A DNA stretch of 64,000 nt from Ruaniaceae bacterium KH17 (lineage in GTDB: Bacteria; Actinomycetota; Actinomycetes; Actinomycetales; Actinomycetaceae). Below, in pieces: positions 1 through 8,565 of this stretch. Both the position numbers and the translations under genes were made by a program. The stretch spans positions 1 through 64,000 of the forward strand of contig FZQV01000012.1 in assembly GCA_900199505.1 (NCBI GenBank). The letters are read 5' to 3'. The notes under the pieces were generated by a model. The model was not told the origin of the DNA, did not search any database, and was given only the letters and a program-made list of their open reading frames with translations. The first letter of the stretch is position 1. Each line of letters opens with the position of its first letter.

Positions 1-296
1 GGATGGAGGCGCGGCTCGCCGAATACGGACTCATTGGCGAAGCCCCCACCGAGCGCGAGCTGATCGAGGCGTTGCATCGCTACGTGGCCATGACGCCGTC
101 GGCCTTAGTGGGAGTCTCCCTCACGGATGCGGTGGGGGAGCGCCGGACTCAGAACCAACCCGGCACGGATCAGGAGTATCCCAACTGGCGGATTCCACTC
201 GCAGATGGGAGCGAGAAACCCGTGCTCGTGGAAGACTTAGTATCGAATGCGCGCCTACTCTCGCTCATTGGAGCGCTCCGCGCGCAGATGGGATAG
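1..296 (+). CDS. malQ: 4-alpha-glucanotransferase (amylomaltase), C-terminal end only
   Basis: The gene begins before the window; about 98 codons remain and end at TAG 294-296. The residues PSALVGVSLTDAVGE, then RTQNQPGT, then EYPNWRIPL match the conserved tail of GH77 amylomaltases, which transfer maltodextrin segments in cytoplasmic maltose and glycogen metabolism. The catalytic part lies outside the window, so activity cannot be judged. Only four bases separate its stop from the ATG of the PTS EIIB gene, so they are probably co-transcribed. Identification rests on this short tail. Confidence 0.8.
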   Translation, partial: MEARLAEYGLIGEAPTERELIEALHRYVAMTPSALVGVSLTDAVGERRTQNQPGTDQEYPNWRIPLADGSEKPVLVEDLVSNARLLSLIGALRAQMG

Positions 297-300
297 GAAC

Positions 301-528
301 ATGAACGCAGCTGAGATCCTCGCCGCTCTCGGTGGGCGCGAGAACGTGGTCACTCTGGACGCCTGCATCACGCGCCTGCGCGTGACCGTGGCGGAGACGG
401 ACGCCGTCGACGAGGAGGCGCTTGTCGCCGCCGGCGCATTCGGTTCGGCCATCACGGGCCACGACGTGCAGGTGGTGGTTGGCCCCGAGGCCGACGATAT
501 CGCCCGCGAGATCGACGAGCTTCCATGA
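301..528 (+). CDS. PTS EIIB domain protein (glucose/GlcNAc type), stand-alone
   Basis: A 75-residue protein made only of the EIIB fold of the glucose/N-acetylglucosamine PTS family. The phosphorylated cysteine is Cys22 in the motif DACITRLRV, the family's signature. EIIB takes phosphate from EIIA and passes it to sugar bound to the membrane EIIC subunit. The ATG at 301 is chosen because GGATAGGA (291-298) lies close upstream and the sequence then starts in-register with EIIB domains; the frame is open further upstream but only through the malQ coding end. The gene overlaps the next one by four bases (ATGA). No EIIC is present in the window, so the sugar is unknown. Confidence 0.87.
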   Translation: MNAAEILAALGGRENVVTLDACITRLRVTVAETDAVDEEALVAAGAFGSAITGHDVQVVVGPEADDIAREIDELP

Positions 529-950
529 TCGCTGCCCCGCTCCCGGGCAGCGTTCATCCGCTTGAGTACGCCGGCGATCCGGCTTTCGCGATGCTCGGAG
601 CCGGTGTGGCGATCGAGCCGGCGGGCACGCATGCCACGGTGTGCGCGCCCGTGGCAGGGCGGATCGTCTCGATTCACCCGCACGCTTTCGCGATCGACGA
701 CGGCGTCGGCGGCATCCTCGTTCACCTCGGCATCAACTCGTTCCGCAACGCAGAGGCCTTCCAGGTGATGGCTCAGCCGGGCGACGCAGTGATTCCCGGC
801 CTGCCCATCATCGATTGGGATATTGAGGCTACCCGCGCCGCCGGGCTCAACCCCGTTGTGGTCGTTGTGGCGATGAACCGGAAGACGGCGACCCCCACCA
901 TCGCGGACAAGGTGCAGACCGGAGACCGCCTCTTCAGCGTCTCGAAGTGA
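525..950 (+). CDS. PTS EIIA component (glucose/Crr type), stand-alone
   Basis: A 141-residue cytoplasmic phosphocarrier that receives phosphate from HPr and hands it to EIIB. The fold is recognisable from GAGVAIEPAG near residues 25-34, CAPVAGRIV near 40-48, the supporting histidine His53 (HPHAF) and the phosphorylated histidine His67 in ILVHLGI. The length is typical of a single EIIA-Glc domain. Its ATG overlaps the EIIB stop codon, which implies translational coupling. Actinobacteria often carry split PTS proteins, and EIIC and EI/HPr must be encoded elsewhere. It could also have the regulatory role known for EIIA-Glc, but nothing in the sequence shows that. Confidence 0.88.
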   Translation: MIAAPLPGSVHPLEYAGDPAFAMLGAGVAIEPAGTHATVCAPVAGRIVSIHPHAFAIDDGVGGILVHLGINSFRNAEAFQVMAQPGDAVIPGLPIIDWDIEATRAAGLNPVVVVVAMNRKTATPTIADKVQTGDRLFSVSK

Positions 951-1037
951 CTCGCTGTCTTCGGGTAGATGGATCCGGAATCGTAAATGATTGGCGCCGT
1001 TTCGGTCTGTACATCCGTGTGTGCGCGGCGATCGCCA

Positions 1038-1676
1038 CTAACCCCAACTGAGAATTCGGTAGTTGAAGACCCAGTTGATCTCGGCTGTTCCAGGCCTGTT
1101 GTTGACCTTGATAGGGAACGTTATGTTCGAGGCCAGGCTGTATTGGCCACTGTACGCATGGCCAGAGCAACTCGAGTGGAACCAGTAACCAGGTGACTGC
1201 CACTTGCTGTAGTGGCAGTGGTTTCCGGTAGGCCCGTTGGGGGACCGGGTCGCAGTAAACCACCCTTGGCCAGTTGATATTGACACTAGATGTGGCGCAA
1301 CAAGATATGACCAAGACATGGAGGTATTCTGCGACTGCGCGTCAAAACTACCGTTGGTGTCATAGGCGCTAAAACGGGGGCTACTCGGCTTGAACTCCTT
1401 CCAGCCGGACGGCCACGCCTGCGGGACTACTTGCCCTTGCGTTACGCAGTCTTCGGGAACGAGATCAGCGAAGGACTCGGCTACCTGAGGAACAACGGTG
1501 CCAGTTTGGTCGAGCGTATACAGCGTGGGGTCACCATCGAACTCGATCCTCACTTCTGACGTGTAAGCGCAATCAAGCACCAGGCGTGTCTCGGGAGCTG
1601 TTGCGGCGCTGACAGGGCCCCCGCAAATCGCGACCAAGATCATAGAAGTGACTGCCAATGAGACTCGCTTCAGCAC
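1038..1676 (-). CDS. Secreted protein of unknown function
   Basis: I do not recognise this 212-residue protein. It begins with a clear signal peptide: basic MLKR, a hydrophobic stretch to about residue 20 and a likely cleavage after VSA (residue 24). The mature part has four cysteines (36, 77, 154, 170), enough for two disulfides, and many Ser, Trp and Tyr residues. The C-terminal half alternates polar and aromatic residues as beta-rich secreted domains do. The GTG start at 1676 is preceded by GGAGGAG. Base composition is visibly less GC-rich than the flanking genes and third positions are less biased, so it may have been acquired. No neighbour suggests a function. Confidence 0.65.
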   Translation of the reverse strand: MLKRVSLAVTSMILVAICGGPVSAATAPETRLVLDCAYTSEVRIEFDGDPTLYTLDQTGTVVPQVAESFADLVPEDCVTQGQVVPQAWPSGWKEFKPSSPRFSAYDTNGSFDAQSQNTSMSWSYLVAPHLVSISTGQGWFTATRSPNGPTGNHCHYSKWQSPGYWFHSSCSGHAYSGQYSLASNITFPIKVNNRPGTAEINWVFNYRILSWG

Positions 1677-1678
1677 GT

Positions 1679-1702
1679 CTCCTCCTCTTGTCCTCCTCTT
1701 GT
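1679..1702 (-). promoter_or_regulatory. Tandem duplicated Shine-Dalgarno segment before the secreted-protein gene
   Basis: An 11-base unit (CCTCCTCTTGT on the plus strand) occurs twice in a row just upstream of the GTG start at 1676. On the minus strand this gives two consecutive AGGAGG-type ribosome-binding sequences, of which the proximal one is correctly spaced. The duplication is seen directly; any effect on translation is inference. Confidence 0.5.
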
Positions 1703-1882
1703 CATGGGCGTGGCACTACCCTCCGACAACAATACTAACGGGCGTCGGGGCTCCTGTGTGAGTGTTATCATACTATAAAACTACGTAGGGACTTGTTCTC
1801 GCGACGAACCGAACGCGGTGAGCAGGCACGATTGGGCTCTTCGAAGAGTGCGGTTGTCGAGGTGCTGCCAGGAGAACTGACA

Positions 1883-2134
1883 ATGGGACGCGACCATGAC
1901 GAGATGCGGACCGGGCGTGTCCGTGTGTGGCATCCAGAGAAAGGTTGGGGCATCGTCGATCTTGACTCAGGGGAGGGCAAGTGCCTGGTAATCTTCTCTG
2001 ACTTGACTGGGGAGGGATTTCGAGAGCTTCATGACGACGATATTGTGAGAATGAAGATTGAGGAGTTTCGAGACGGCAAACAACATGGTTGTCGATATCG
2101 GCCCGCCAGTGAGGTCGAACTAGTCGATCCTTGA
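1883..2134 (+). CDS. Cold-shock-like (OB-fold) small protein
   Basis: An 83-residue protein resembling a divergent cold-shock domain. GRVRVWHPEKGWGIVDLD fits the first beta strands and the RNP1 region (KGFGFI in CspA), and CLVIFSDL fits the RNP2 strand. The region then ends in short charged strands. Such proteins bind single-stranded RNA or DNA. The ATG at 1883 is chosen over an in-frame ATG at 1793 because AGGAG (1870-1874) sits eight bases upstream and homology begins just after it. The aromatic residues of RNP1 are partly replaced (Trp for Phe), so nucleic-acid binding may differ from CspA. It shares the lower-GC patch with the divergent secreted protein. Confidence 0.6.
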   Translation: MGRDHDEMRTGRVRVWHPEKGWGIVDLDSGEGKCLVIFSDLTGEGFRELHDDDIVRMKIEEFRDGKQHGCRYRPASEVELVDP

Positions 2135-2322
2135 GGGGAGGCCGCATATCTGTAGCCTGCACTGGTGGCACGCTCTCTTGATCCTCGCTCCGCTCGTGAC
2201 GCAATGATTCTGACTTATCGTGACTGGGACATTGAGGCGACGCGCGTTCGTGGAATCTGGGACGGCGCCTCCGGTTCCGCGCAGAGAGATGAGAGCGGGA
2301 CGTTCGAGTCTAGAGTGGTCCC

Positions 2323-4263
2323 ATGACTGTTTCCCCACGCGATGACCTCTTTCGGCATGTCAACGGCGAATGGCTCGCCACCCACGAGATTCCCGCAGAC
2401 CGCGGGCGCGACGGCGCATTCATGGCGCTACGTGACCAGGCCGAGCTGGACGTCCGCGCGATTGTCGAGGACTGCGCCAACGGCACGCTGACCGGCCCGA
2501 ACGCAGACAAGATCGGCGCCGTCTTCGCCTCCTTCATGGATGAAGAGTCGATCGAGGCCGCAGGAGCGACCCCACTTGCCGAGGACGCGCAAGCCATCCG
2601 GGGCGCCGTCGACCATGAGGACCTGGCGCGCGTGATGGGCGCGCTCGAGGTGACGGGTGCGGGCAGCGCCTTCGATTGGGAAGTCTCGAACGACGTCAAC
2701 GAGCCCACCCGCTACACGATGTTCATCTATCAGGGCGGGCTCGGCTTGCCGGACGAGGCGTACTACCGCGAGGACGCGCACGCCGAGACCCGCGTGAAGT
2801 ATGTGGAGACGCTCGGCACACTCCTCCGTCTGGCCGGACTCTCGGAGGACCCTGAGGGGGACTCCGCCAAGATCATGGAGCTCGAGACCGCGCTTGCCGC
2901 CGAGCACTGGGACGCCGTCACCACGCGGGACGCGATCAAGACCAACAACCCCATGAGTTACGACGAGTTCCGTGAGTTCGTGGGCGATTTCCCGCTCGAC
3001 GCGTGGGCGGAGGGCACCGGCCAGCGCGCCGCCTTCGAGCGGCTGAACGTGATGACGCCGCCGTATTTCGAGGCGTTGGGCCGGATCTGGCCCGACACGG
3101 ATCTCGACACGCTCAAGTCCTGGTTGCTCGCGCACCTCGTGATCGCGCGTGGTCCGTACCTGAGTAGCGACATCGTGCAGGCCCGGTTCGACTTCTACGG
3201 CACGGTTCTCACCGGTGCCACCGAGATAAAGGACCGCTGGAAGCGCGCCCTCGTGCTCGTCGATTCCGCGCTGGATGAGGCCGTGGGTGAACTCTACGTC
3301 TCCCGGCACTTCCCACCAGCTGCGAAGGAGCGGATGGATGCGCTTGTTGCGAACCTGCTCGCCGCATACCGCGAGTCCATCACCGCGCTGGACTGGATGG
3401 GTGAGGAGACCAAGGTCGAGGCGCTGAAGAAGCTCGACACCTTCCTGCCCAAGATTGGCTACCCGAACAAGTGGCGGGACTACTCGGCGCTCGAGGTCAG
3501 CTCGGACGATCTGCTGGGCAACGTGCGCGCGATCATCGCGCACAACGTGGCGTATGAAGTGAATAAGCTCGCTGGCCCCGTGGACCGCGATGAGTGGCTC
3601 ATGCCCCCGCACATGGTCAACGCCTACTACATGCCGCCCACCAACGAGATCGCCTTCCCCGCGGCTATTCTGCAGCCACCCTTCTTCGATCTCGAGGCCG
3701 ACGACGCCACCAACTTTGGCGGGATTGGTGCGGTGATCGGGCACGAGATTGGGCACGGTTTTGACGATCAGGGCGCGCAGTACGATGCCACCGGTCAGCT
3801 CCGCTCCTGGTGGACGGACGAGGACCGTGAGGCTTTCGAGGCGCGCACCAAGGCGCTGATCGGGCAGTACGACGTGCTCACACCGCAGCAGCTTGAGGGG
3901 ACCGAACACCACGTGAATGGTGGGCTCACGATCGGCGAAAACATCGGGGACCTCGGAGGCCTCTCGATCTCGCTCAAAGCACTCGCGATTGCGCTCGCCG
4001 AGCGCGGTTCATCTCTGGCGGACGAGCCGGAGATTGACGGCGCCACCGCCCTGCAGCGCTACTTCCTGAACTGGTCGCTCGTGTGGCGGGAGAAGTCGCG
4101 CCGCGAGGACCAGATCCGGCTGCTCACGATCGATCCGCACTCGCCCGCCGAGTTCCGCTGCAACCAGACCGCCAAGAACGTGCCCGAGTTCCACGAGGCC
4201 TTCGGGGTCACCGAGGGCGACGGCATGTGGCTCGCCCCCGAGGACCGCGTCAAGATCTGGTAG
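2323..4263 (+). CDS. M13-family zinc metallopeptidase (PepO/neprilysin-like)
   Basis: A 646-residue endopeptidase of the M13 family, which cleaves short peptides. The zinc site is complete: HEIGH at residues 474-478, with the third ligand Glu539 in ENIGDLGG. The N-terminal helical domain starts with the family's typical PRDDLFRHVNGEWL, and the C-terminus ends in FRCNQTAKNVPEFHEAFGV, close to the conserved end of M13 enzymes. There is no signal peptide, so it should act in the cytoplasm, like bacterial PepO. It is monocistronic and is followed by a palindromic repeat separating it from the convergent gene. Length is normal for the family. Confidence 0.95.
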   Translation: MTVSPRDDLFRHVNGEWLATHEIPADRGRDGAFMALRDQAELDVRAIVEDCANGTLTGPNADKIGAVFASFMDEESIEAAGATPLAEDAQAIRGAVDHEDLARVMGALEVTGAGSAFDWEVSNDVNEPTRYTMFIYQGGLGLPDEAYYREDAHAETRVKYVETLGTLLRLAGLSEDPEGDSAKIMELETALAAEHWDAVTTRDAIKTNNPMSYDEFREFVGDFPLDAWAEGTGQRAAFERLNVMTPPYFEALGRIWPDTDLDTLKSWLLAHLVIARGPYLSSDIVQARFDFYGTVLTGATEIKDRWKRALVLVDSALDEAVGELYVSRHFPPAAKERMDALVANLLAAYRESITALDWMGEETKVEALKKLDTFLPKIGYPNKWRDYSALEVSSDDLLGNVRAIIAHNVAYEVNKLAGPVDRDEWLMPPHMVNAYYMPPTNEIAFPAAILQPPFFDLEADDATNFGGIGAVIGHEIGHGFDDQGAQYDATGQLRSWWTDEDREAFEARTKALIGQYDVLTPQQLEGTEHHVNGGLTIGENIGDLGGLSISLKALAIALAERGSSLADEPEIDGATALQRYFLNWSLVWREKSRREDQIRLLTIDPHSPAEFRCNQTAKNVPEFHEAFGVTEGDGMWLAPEDRVKIW

Positions 4264-4278
4264 TTGTCCGCCGTCCCT

Positions 4279-4390
4279 CGTCATTCTGCGCGGAGCGAAG
4301 CGGAGTCGCAGAATCCAGGAAGGTACGTTGGATCCGTGTCACGATCCTGGATCCTGAGATCCCGCGCTTCGCCCTGCACGCAGGATGACG
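4279..4390. repeat. Intergenic palindromic repeat, family A, copy 1
   Basis: A 112-base element bounded by CGTCATTCTGCG (4279-4290) and CGCAGGATGACG (4379-4390), which are inverted repeats with one mismatch. Inside is a second inverted pair around GAGTCGCAGAATCCAGG and CCTGGATCCTGAG. Two more copies occur at 7659-7764 and 56543-56636. This copy lies between convergent genes, where its hairpin could also stop transcription from both sides. It resembles REP or MITE-like elements in form; no transposase is linked to it. Confidence 0.8.
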
Positions 4391-4401
4391 AAGAGGCGGG
4401 C

Positions 4402-5004
4402 TTAGTCGAAGCGCGGGCTCGTGTTCCGCGAGCGCTTCAGCTCGTAGAAGTCGGGGTACGAGGAGAGTGCTACGGCGCCGTCGAACACGCGCACCGCATC
4501 CTCCCCGCGAGGGATCGATGAGAGCACCGGCCCGAAGAAGGAGACGCCGTTCACCGTGATGGTGGGTGTGCCGACGTCGTCGCCCACGAGTTCGGAGACC
4601 TTCTTCTGGCCGCGGCGGAGCGCGTCATCCCACTCGGGGGAGTCCCACGCGTCCATCAGGCTCTCCGGCAGCCCAACCTTCGCAACCTCCTCGGCGACCA
4701 GTTCTCGGCTCGGCCCGCCCTCGCCGTCGGTGTGTACGCGGGTGCCGATCGCCGTGTAGAGCGCCTTCACCGCGTCCGAACCGCACAGCTCCTCGGCGGC
4801 AAAGACCACGCGCATGGGCGCCCAGGAGTTGTCCATCTTCGCCCGGTAGGCTTCCGGCAGGTCGCGGCCCTCGTTGAGCGCGGCGAGGCTCATTGGCCGG
4901 AAGGTCAGATCGATCTCCTTATTCGCCTCCACTTCGAGGATCCAGCGCGAGGAGACCCACGCCCACGGGCAGTGCACATCGAAATAGAAGTCAACTTTGT
5001 CCAT
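4402..5004 (-). CDS. DsbA-like thioredoxin-fold protein, mycothiol-dependent nitroreductase homologue (Rv2466c-like)
   Basis: A 200-residue cytoplasmic thioredoxin-fold protein. It follows the mycobacterial Rv2466c protein almost end to end: FYFDVHCPWAW near the N-terminus, then RWILEVE, DVGTPTITVNG, FFGPVLSSIPRGE and the C-terminal YPDFYELKRSR. Rv2466c uses mycothiol to reduce substrates and has a CPWC centre. Here the centre is CPWA (Cys12 present, second Cys replaced by Ala15), so a monothiol mechanism is expected if it is active. The ATG at 5004 is chosen because homology begins there; the frame is open to 5127 but that part is unrelated and overlaps the divergent pepN. Confidence 0.85.
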   Translation of the reverse strand: MDKVDFYFDVHCPWAWVSSRWILEVEANKEIDLTFRPMSLAALNEGRDLPEAYRAKMDNSWAPMRVVFAAEELCGSDAVKALYTAIGTRVHTDGEGGPSRELVAEEVAKVGLPESLMDAWDSPEWDDALRRGQKKVSELVGDDVGTPTITVNGVSFFGPVLSSIPRGEDAVRVFDGAVALSSYPDFYELKRSRNTSPRFD

Positions 5005-5077
5005 GCCTCCATTGTTACCCGGTTTCGCGTCGCGCGCGGGCGCGTGAAAGTATCGATGTTGACACGAAAGGAGCCCC

Positions 5078-7618
5078 ATGCCCGGGCAGAATCTCACCCG
5101 CGTTGAGGCGGAGGCGCGAGCCGCCATCGTTACGACGCACAGCTACAACGTGGTCCTCGACCTCACCACCTCCGAGACCACCTTCCACTCGATCACCACG
5201 ATCAACTTCTCCGCCACCGAGGGTGCCGAGACCTTCGTGGACCTGATCGCCGAATCGGTGGAGGCGATCACGCTGAACGGCGCCCCGGTGGACACCGCGG
5301 CGTTCGCCGATTCGCGTATCCAGCTCACCGGCCTGGCGGCCGAGAACGAGCTCGTGGTGGATGCTACCTGCGTGTACTCGAACACGGGCGAGGGCCTGCA
5401 CCGCTTCGTGGATCCGGCCGACGGCGAGGTCTACCTCTACTCGCAGTTCGAGGTCGCCGATTCCCGCCGCATGTTCGCGGTGTTCGAGCAGCCGGATCTG
5501 AAGGCCACCTTCGCCTTCACGGTGACCGCGCCCGCGCACTGGGAGGTGCTCTCCAACCAGCATGGCGTGAAGTCCGAGCCCGACGGCGATACGGCCACCT
5601 GGGAGTTCCCGGCCACCGAGGTCATCTCCTGCTACATCACGGCCCTCGTGGCTGGCCCGTACTATGGCGAACACTCGGAGCTCACGAGCACTGATGGCCG
5701 CGTGATCCCGCTCGGGGTGTACTGCCGCAAGTCGCTCGCGCAGTACCTCGATGCCGAGAACGTCATTCGCATTACCACGGCCGGCTTCGACTTTTACGAG
5801 AAGGCCTTCGAGCAGCCCTACCCGTATGCGAAATACGATCAGATCTTCGTCCCGGAATACAACGCGGGCGCCATGGAGAACGCCGGCTGCGTCACCTTCA
5901 CCGAGTCCTACGTGTTCCGCGGCAAGGTTCCCGAGGCCCGCCGGGAGCGGCTCGTGGTCACGATCCTGCACGAGCTCGCGCACATGTGGTTCGGTGACCT
6001 GGTCACCATGAAGTGGTGGAACGATCTCTGGCTGAATGAGTCCTTCGCCGAGTTCATGTCCACCCTCGCCACGGCTGAGGCCACCGAGTGGACGGACGCC
6101 TGGACCACCTTCAACTCGCTGGAGAAGTCCTGGGCGTACAACCAGGACCAGCTGCCCTCCACGCACCCGATCGTCGCCGAGATCAACGATCTCGAGGATG
6201 TCGAGGTGAACTTCGATGGCATCACCTACGCCAAGGGCGCCTCGGTGCTCCGCCAGCTCGTGGCCTGGGTGGGCCAGGAGGAGTTCCTGCGCGGTGTTGC
6301 TAAGTACATCCGCACGCACCGCTGGGGCAACACGGTCCTGAACGATCTGCTAGTGGAACTGGAGGCCACCTCTGGCCGCGAGCTTGCCACATGGTCCGCC
6401 AAGTGGCTGGAGACAGCCGGCGTTGCCACGCTCCGCCCCGTGGTGGAGGAGTCCGACGGCGCCGTCACCCGTTTTGCAATCGCGCAAGAGGTTGCGAAGG
6501 GTTATGAAACGCTTCGACCGCACCGCGTGGGTGTGGGTGCGTTCCGGTTCCAGGACGGTGCTCTCGTGCGCACCGAGTCGCTGGAGCTCGATGTCGATGG
6601 CGAACTCACCGAAGTGCCGGAGTGGAATGGCCTCGCGCGCCCCGATCTGATCCTCGTGAACGATCGCGATCTCACCTACGCCAAGATCCGCATGGACGAG
6701 CGCTCGCTGGAGACGGCCAAGGCGCACGTGGGGGACATCCACGATTCGCTGGCTCGCTCGCTGGTGCTCTCGGCGGCGTGGGACATGACTCGCGACGGCG
6801 AGTGGTCGGCAACTGCGTATGCGGACCTGGTGCTGGGCTGCATCGGTGGCATCGCAGACTCCACAGTGACTATGGTGCTGCTGCGTCAGCTCTCCACCGT
6901 GGTGAACCACTACAGCGACCCAGCCGGGCGCGCGGCGCTTGCCGAGCGCGTGGCCGATGGCCTCTTCGCCCTGGCTGAATCCGCCGCGGCGGGTTCCGAC
7001 TCGCAGTTCCAGCTACTGAAGGCGGCCGTGGCGACGGCGGCCACGCCGGCGCAGTTCGATACGGTTGCCGCGATTCGCTCGGGGCAGAAGAAGCTCGACG
7101 GCCTGGAGATCGATACCGATCTCGCGTGGGACCTCATGGCTGCCCTTGCCTCTGCAGGCAGGGTGGCGCCGTCGGAGATCGACGCGGCACTTGCGGCAGA
7201 CACGACGGCGAACGGCCAGCAGGCCGCGGCTCGTGTGCGCGCGGCGCTTCCGGGCGCCGACGACAAGCGCGCGGTGTGGGACTCGGTTGTGGAGCGCGGC
7301 GGACTCCCGAACGCGATCCAGCTCGCCACGCTACAGGGCTTCGATCAGGTGCAGGATCGTGGCGTCCTCGTGGAGTTCGTGGAGCCGTACTTCAACGTGC
7401 TGGAGCGGATCTGGGACGAGCGGACCGCGGAGATGGCCGAGCAGATTGTGGTGTGGCTGTTCCCGCTGAAGCTTGCGGGCATCGAGCCGGTGGTGGAGCG
7501 GGCCGAGAAGTGGCTCGCTGAGAACGCCTCGGCGCCCGCCGCGCTGCGCCGCCTCGTGAGCGAGCAACTCGACACCGCCAAGCGAGCCGTCCGCGCCCAG
7601 AAGGTCGACGCGGCATAG
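5078..7618 (+). CDS. pepN: Aminopeptidase N (M1 family)
   Basis: An 846-residue cytoplasmic zinc aminopeptidase that removes N-terminal residues from peptides. The exopeptidase motif GAMEN is at 264-268. The zinc site is HELAH at 298-302 with Glu321 in NESFAEF, exactly the HExxH-18-E pattern of M1 enzymes. The C-terminal half is the ERAP1-like helical domain (LARSLVLSAAWDM onward). The length matches actinobacterial PepN (about 850 residues). GAAAGGAG (5066-5073) precedes the ATG. It diverges from the Rv2466c-like gene with only 73 bases between the starts, so both promoters must lie there or overlap coding sequence. Confidence 0.96.
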   Translation: MPGQNLTRVEAEARAAIVTTHSYNVVLDLTTSETTFHSITTINFSATEGAETFVDLIAESVEAITLNGAPVDTAAFADSRIQLTGLAAENELVVDATCVYSNTGEGLHRFVDPADGEVYLYSQFEVADSRRMFAVFEQPDLKATFAFTVTAPAHWEVLSNQHGVKSEPDGDTATWEFPATEVISCYITALVAGPYYGEHSELTSTDGRVIPLGVYCRKSLAQYLDAENVIRITTAGFDFYEKAFEQPYPYAKYDQIFVPEYNAGAMENAGCVTFTESYVFRGKVPEARRERLVVTILHELAHMWFGDLVTMKWWNDLWLNESFAEFMSTLATAEATEWTDAWTTFNSLEKSWAYNQDQLPSTHPIVAEINDLEDVEVNFDGITYAKGASVLRQLVAWVGQEEFLRGVAKYIRTHRWGNTVLNDLLVELEATSGRELATWSAKWLETAGVATLRPVVEESDGAVTRFAIAQEVAKGYETLRPHRVGVGAFRFQDGALVRTESLELDVDGELTEVPEWNGLARPDLILVNDRDLTYAKIRMDERSLETAKAHVGDIHDSLARSLVLSAAWDMTRDGEWSATAYADLVLGCIGGIADSTVTMVLLRQLSTVVNHYSDPAGRAALAERVADGLFALAESAAAGSDSQFQLLKAAVATAATPAQFDTVAAIRSGQKKLDGLEIDTDLAWDLMAALASAGRVAPSEIDAALAADTTANGQQAAARVRAALPGADDKRAVWDSVVERGGLPNAIQLATLQGFDQVQDRGVLVEFVEPYFNVLERIWDERTAEMAEQIVVWLFPLKLAGIEPVVERAEKWLAENASAPAALRRLVSEQLDTAKRAVRAQKVDAA

Positions 7619-7658
7619 TAGTGCGTCATCTCGCGCGGGCCCGCATTTCGTCATCCTG

Positions 7659-7764
7659 CGCGGAATGAGCGAAGCGAATGGAGTCGCAGGATCCAGGAAC
7701 GTGCGTTTGATCGATCGTGCGATCTGGATTCTGCGACTCCGCTGACGCTCCGCGCAGAATGACG
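7659..7764. repeat. Intergenic palindromic repeat, family A, copy 2
   Basis: A 106-base copy bounded by CGTCATCCTGCG (7659-7670) and CGCAGAATGACG (7753-7764). The inner arms GTCGCAGGATCCAGG and CTGGATTCTGCGACTCC pair as in the other copies at 4279-4390 and 56543-56636. Like copy 1 it sits between two convergent genes (pepN and the TetR gene). Confidence 0.8.
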
Positions 7765-7768
7765 GGAA

Positions 7769-8482
7769 TTAGTGCCCACCGCGGAGGTCGCGGCGGGCGA
7801 ATGCGCGGTCAATCCGGTGCTGGACGATCGGCCCCAGTTCCCGCACGAGCCGCTCGTGTGTCATCGATGCGAGCGGCTCCAGCCGCACCAGGTACCGCAT
7901 CGTCACCACGCCGAACAGCGTGGCGATCGCAAACTCGATCTCCTCGGCGAGCTCCTTGTTCATCCCGAGTTCACCACTCACCTCGCCCATGACGTCGTTG
8001 CTCACGTACTCGCGAAAGCGCTGGCTCGTGGCGGCATCGGTCATGAGTGCGTTCATGAGTGCCAGCATGGTGTCCTTGGTGAACTGCTCCTCGTAGAGCT
8101 GGAGGCTACTGCTAACGACGCGCTCGCCGGCGCCTTCGCGTCCCTCGGCGAGCACCTCAAGGATCATCGATGCCGGGTCTACCGGCAGGTCCATGCATTC
8201 GCGGAAGAGCCTCGACTTCGACTCGAAGTAGTAAGTCACCATTGCGGGCGTGCATCCTGCGTTCTTGGCGATCTGACTCATCGTGACGTCGTCGTATCCC
8301 TTCGACGTGAACTGTGCGCGAGCCTCCTTCAGGATCCGCTGGCGCACCTCGCCACGCTGCGAACGCGGGCCTCTCCCGTGGGGCAATTTAGCGGCCTCAG
8401 CGCGATCTGGGACGTCGGTCCCAGATTCGGTGGCTGCCCGTCTTCCTTGAGATTGCAACGATTGTTCGGCTTCCCTCGACAT
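7769..8482 (-). CDS. TetR-family transcriptional regulator
   Basis: A 237-residue regulator. The DNA-binding helix-turn-helix is at about residues 45-95 (RQRILKEARAQFTSKGYDDVTMSQIAKNAG in sense, then TPAMVTYYFESKSRLF), followed by a helical ligand-binding domain. The first 40 residues are an unusual polar, basic extension. GGAGGA lies only about one base before the ATG at 8482, too close for a good ribosome site, so a later start is possible. It is divergent from the giant activase gene, sharing an 83-base intergenic region with an inverted repeat, so it probably controls that gene and itself. The ligand is unknown. Confidence 0.88.
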   Translation of the reverse strand: MSREAEQSLQSQGRRAATESGTDVPDRAEAAKLPHGRGPRSQRGEVRQRILKEARAQFTSKGYDDVTMSQIAKNAGCTPAMVTYYFESKSRLFRECMDLPVDPASMILEVLAEGREGAGERVVSSSLQLYEEQFTKDTMLALMNALMTDAATSQRFREYVSNDVMGEVSGELGMNKELAEEIEFAIATLFGVVTMRYLVRLEPLASMTHERLVRELGPIVQHRIDRAFARRDLRGGH

Positions 8483-8503
8483 TCCTCCATCTTAATTTAG
8501 TGG

Positions 8504-8549
8504 TTCTAGAAATTCTTGGCTTTTGCTCCCTACTATCGAGCTAACTCGA
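8504..8549 (+). promoter_or_regulatory. Promoter and putative TetR operator before the activase gene
   Basis: The palindrome TTCTAGAA lies at 8504-8511 and the inverted repeat TCGAG-CTAA-CTCGA at 8536-8549, overlapping a plausible -10 element TACTAT (8531-8536). The ribosome site AGGAG is at 8554-8558. Position between divergent genes and overlap with the -10 suggest repression by the TetR protein; no consensus is known for it, so this is inference. Confidence 0.4.
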
Positions 8550-8565
8550 CAACAGGAGCGATACG

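Noticed and set aside
2222-2245. Stretch before the M13 gene encoding DWDIEATR, like part of EIIA at 813-836
   Set aside because: 20 of 24 bases match and all differences are at third codon positions, but the match is too short and the flanks do not extend it; probably chance or a trace too decayed to call.
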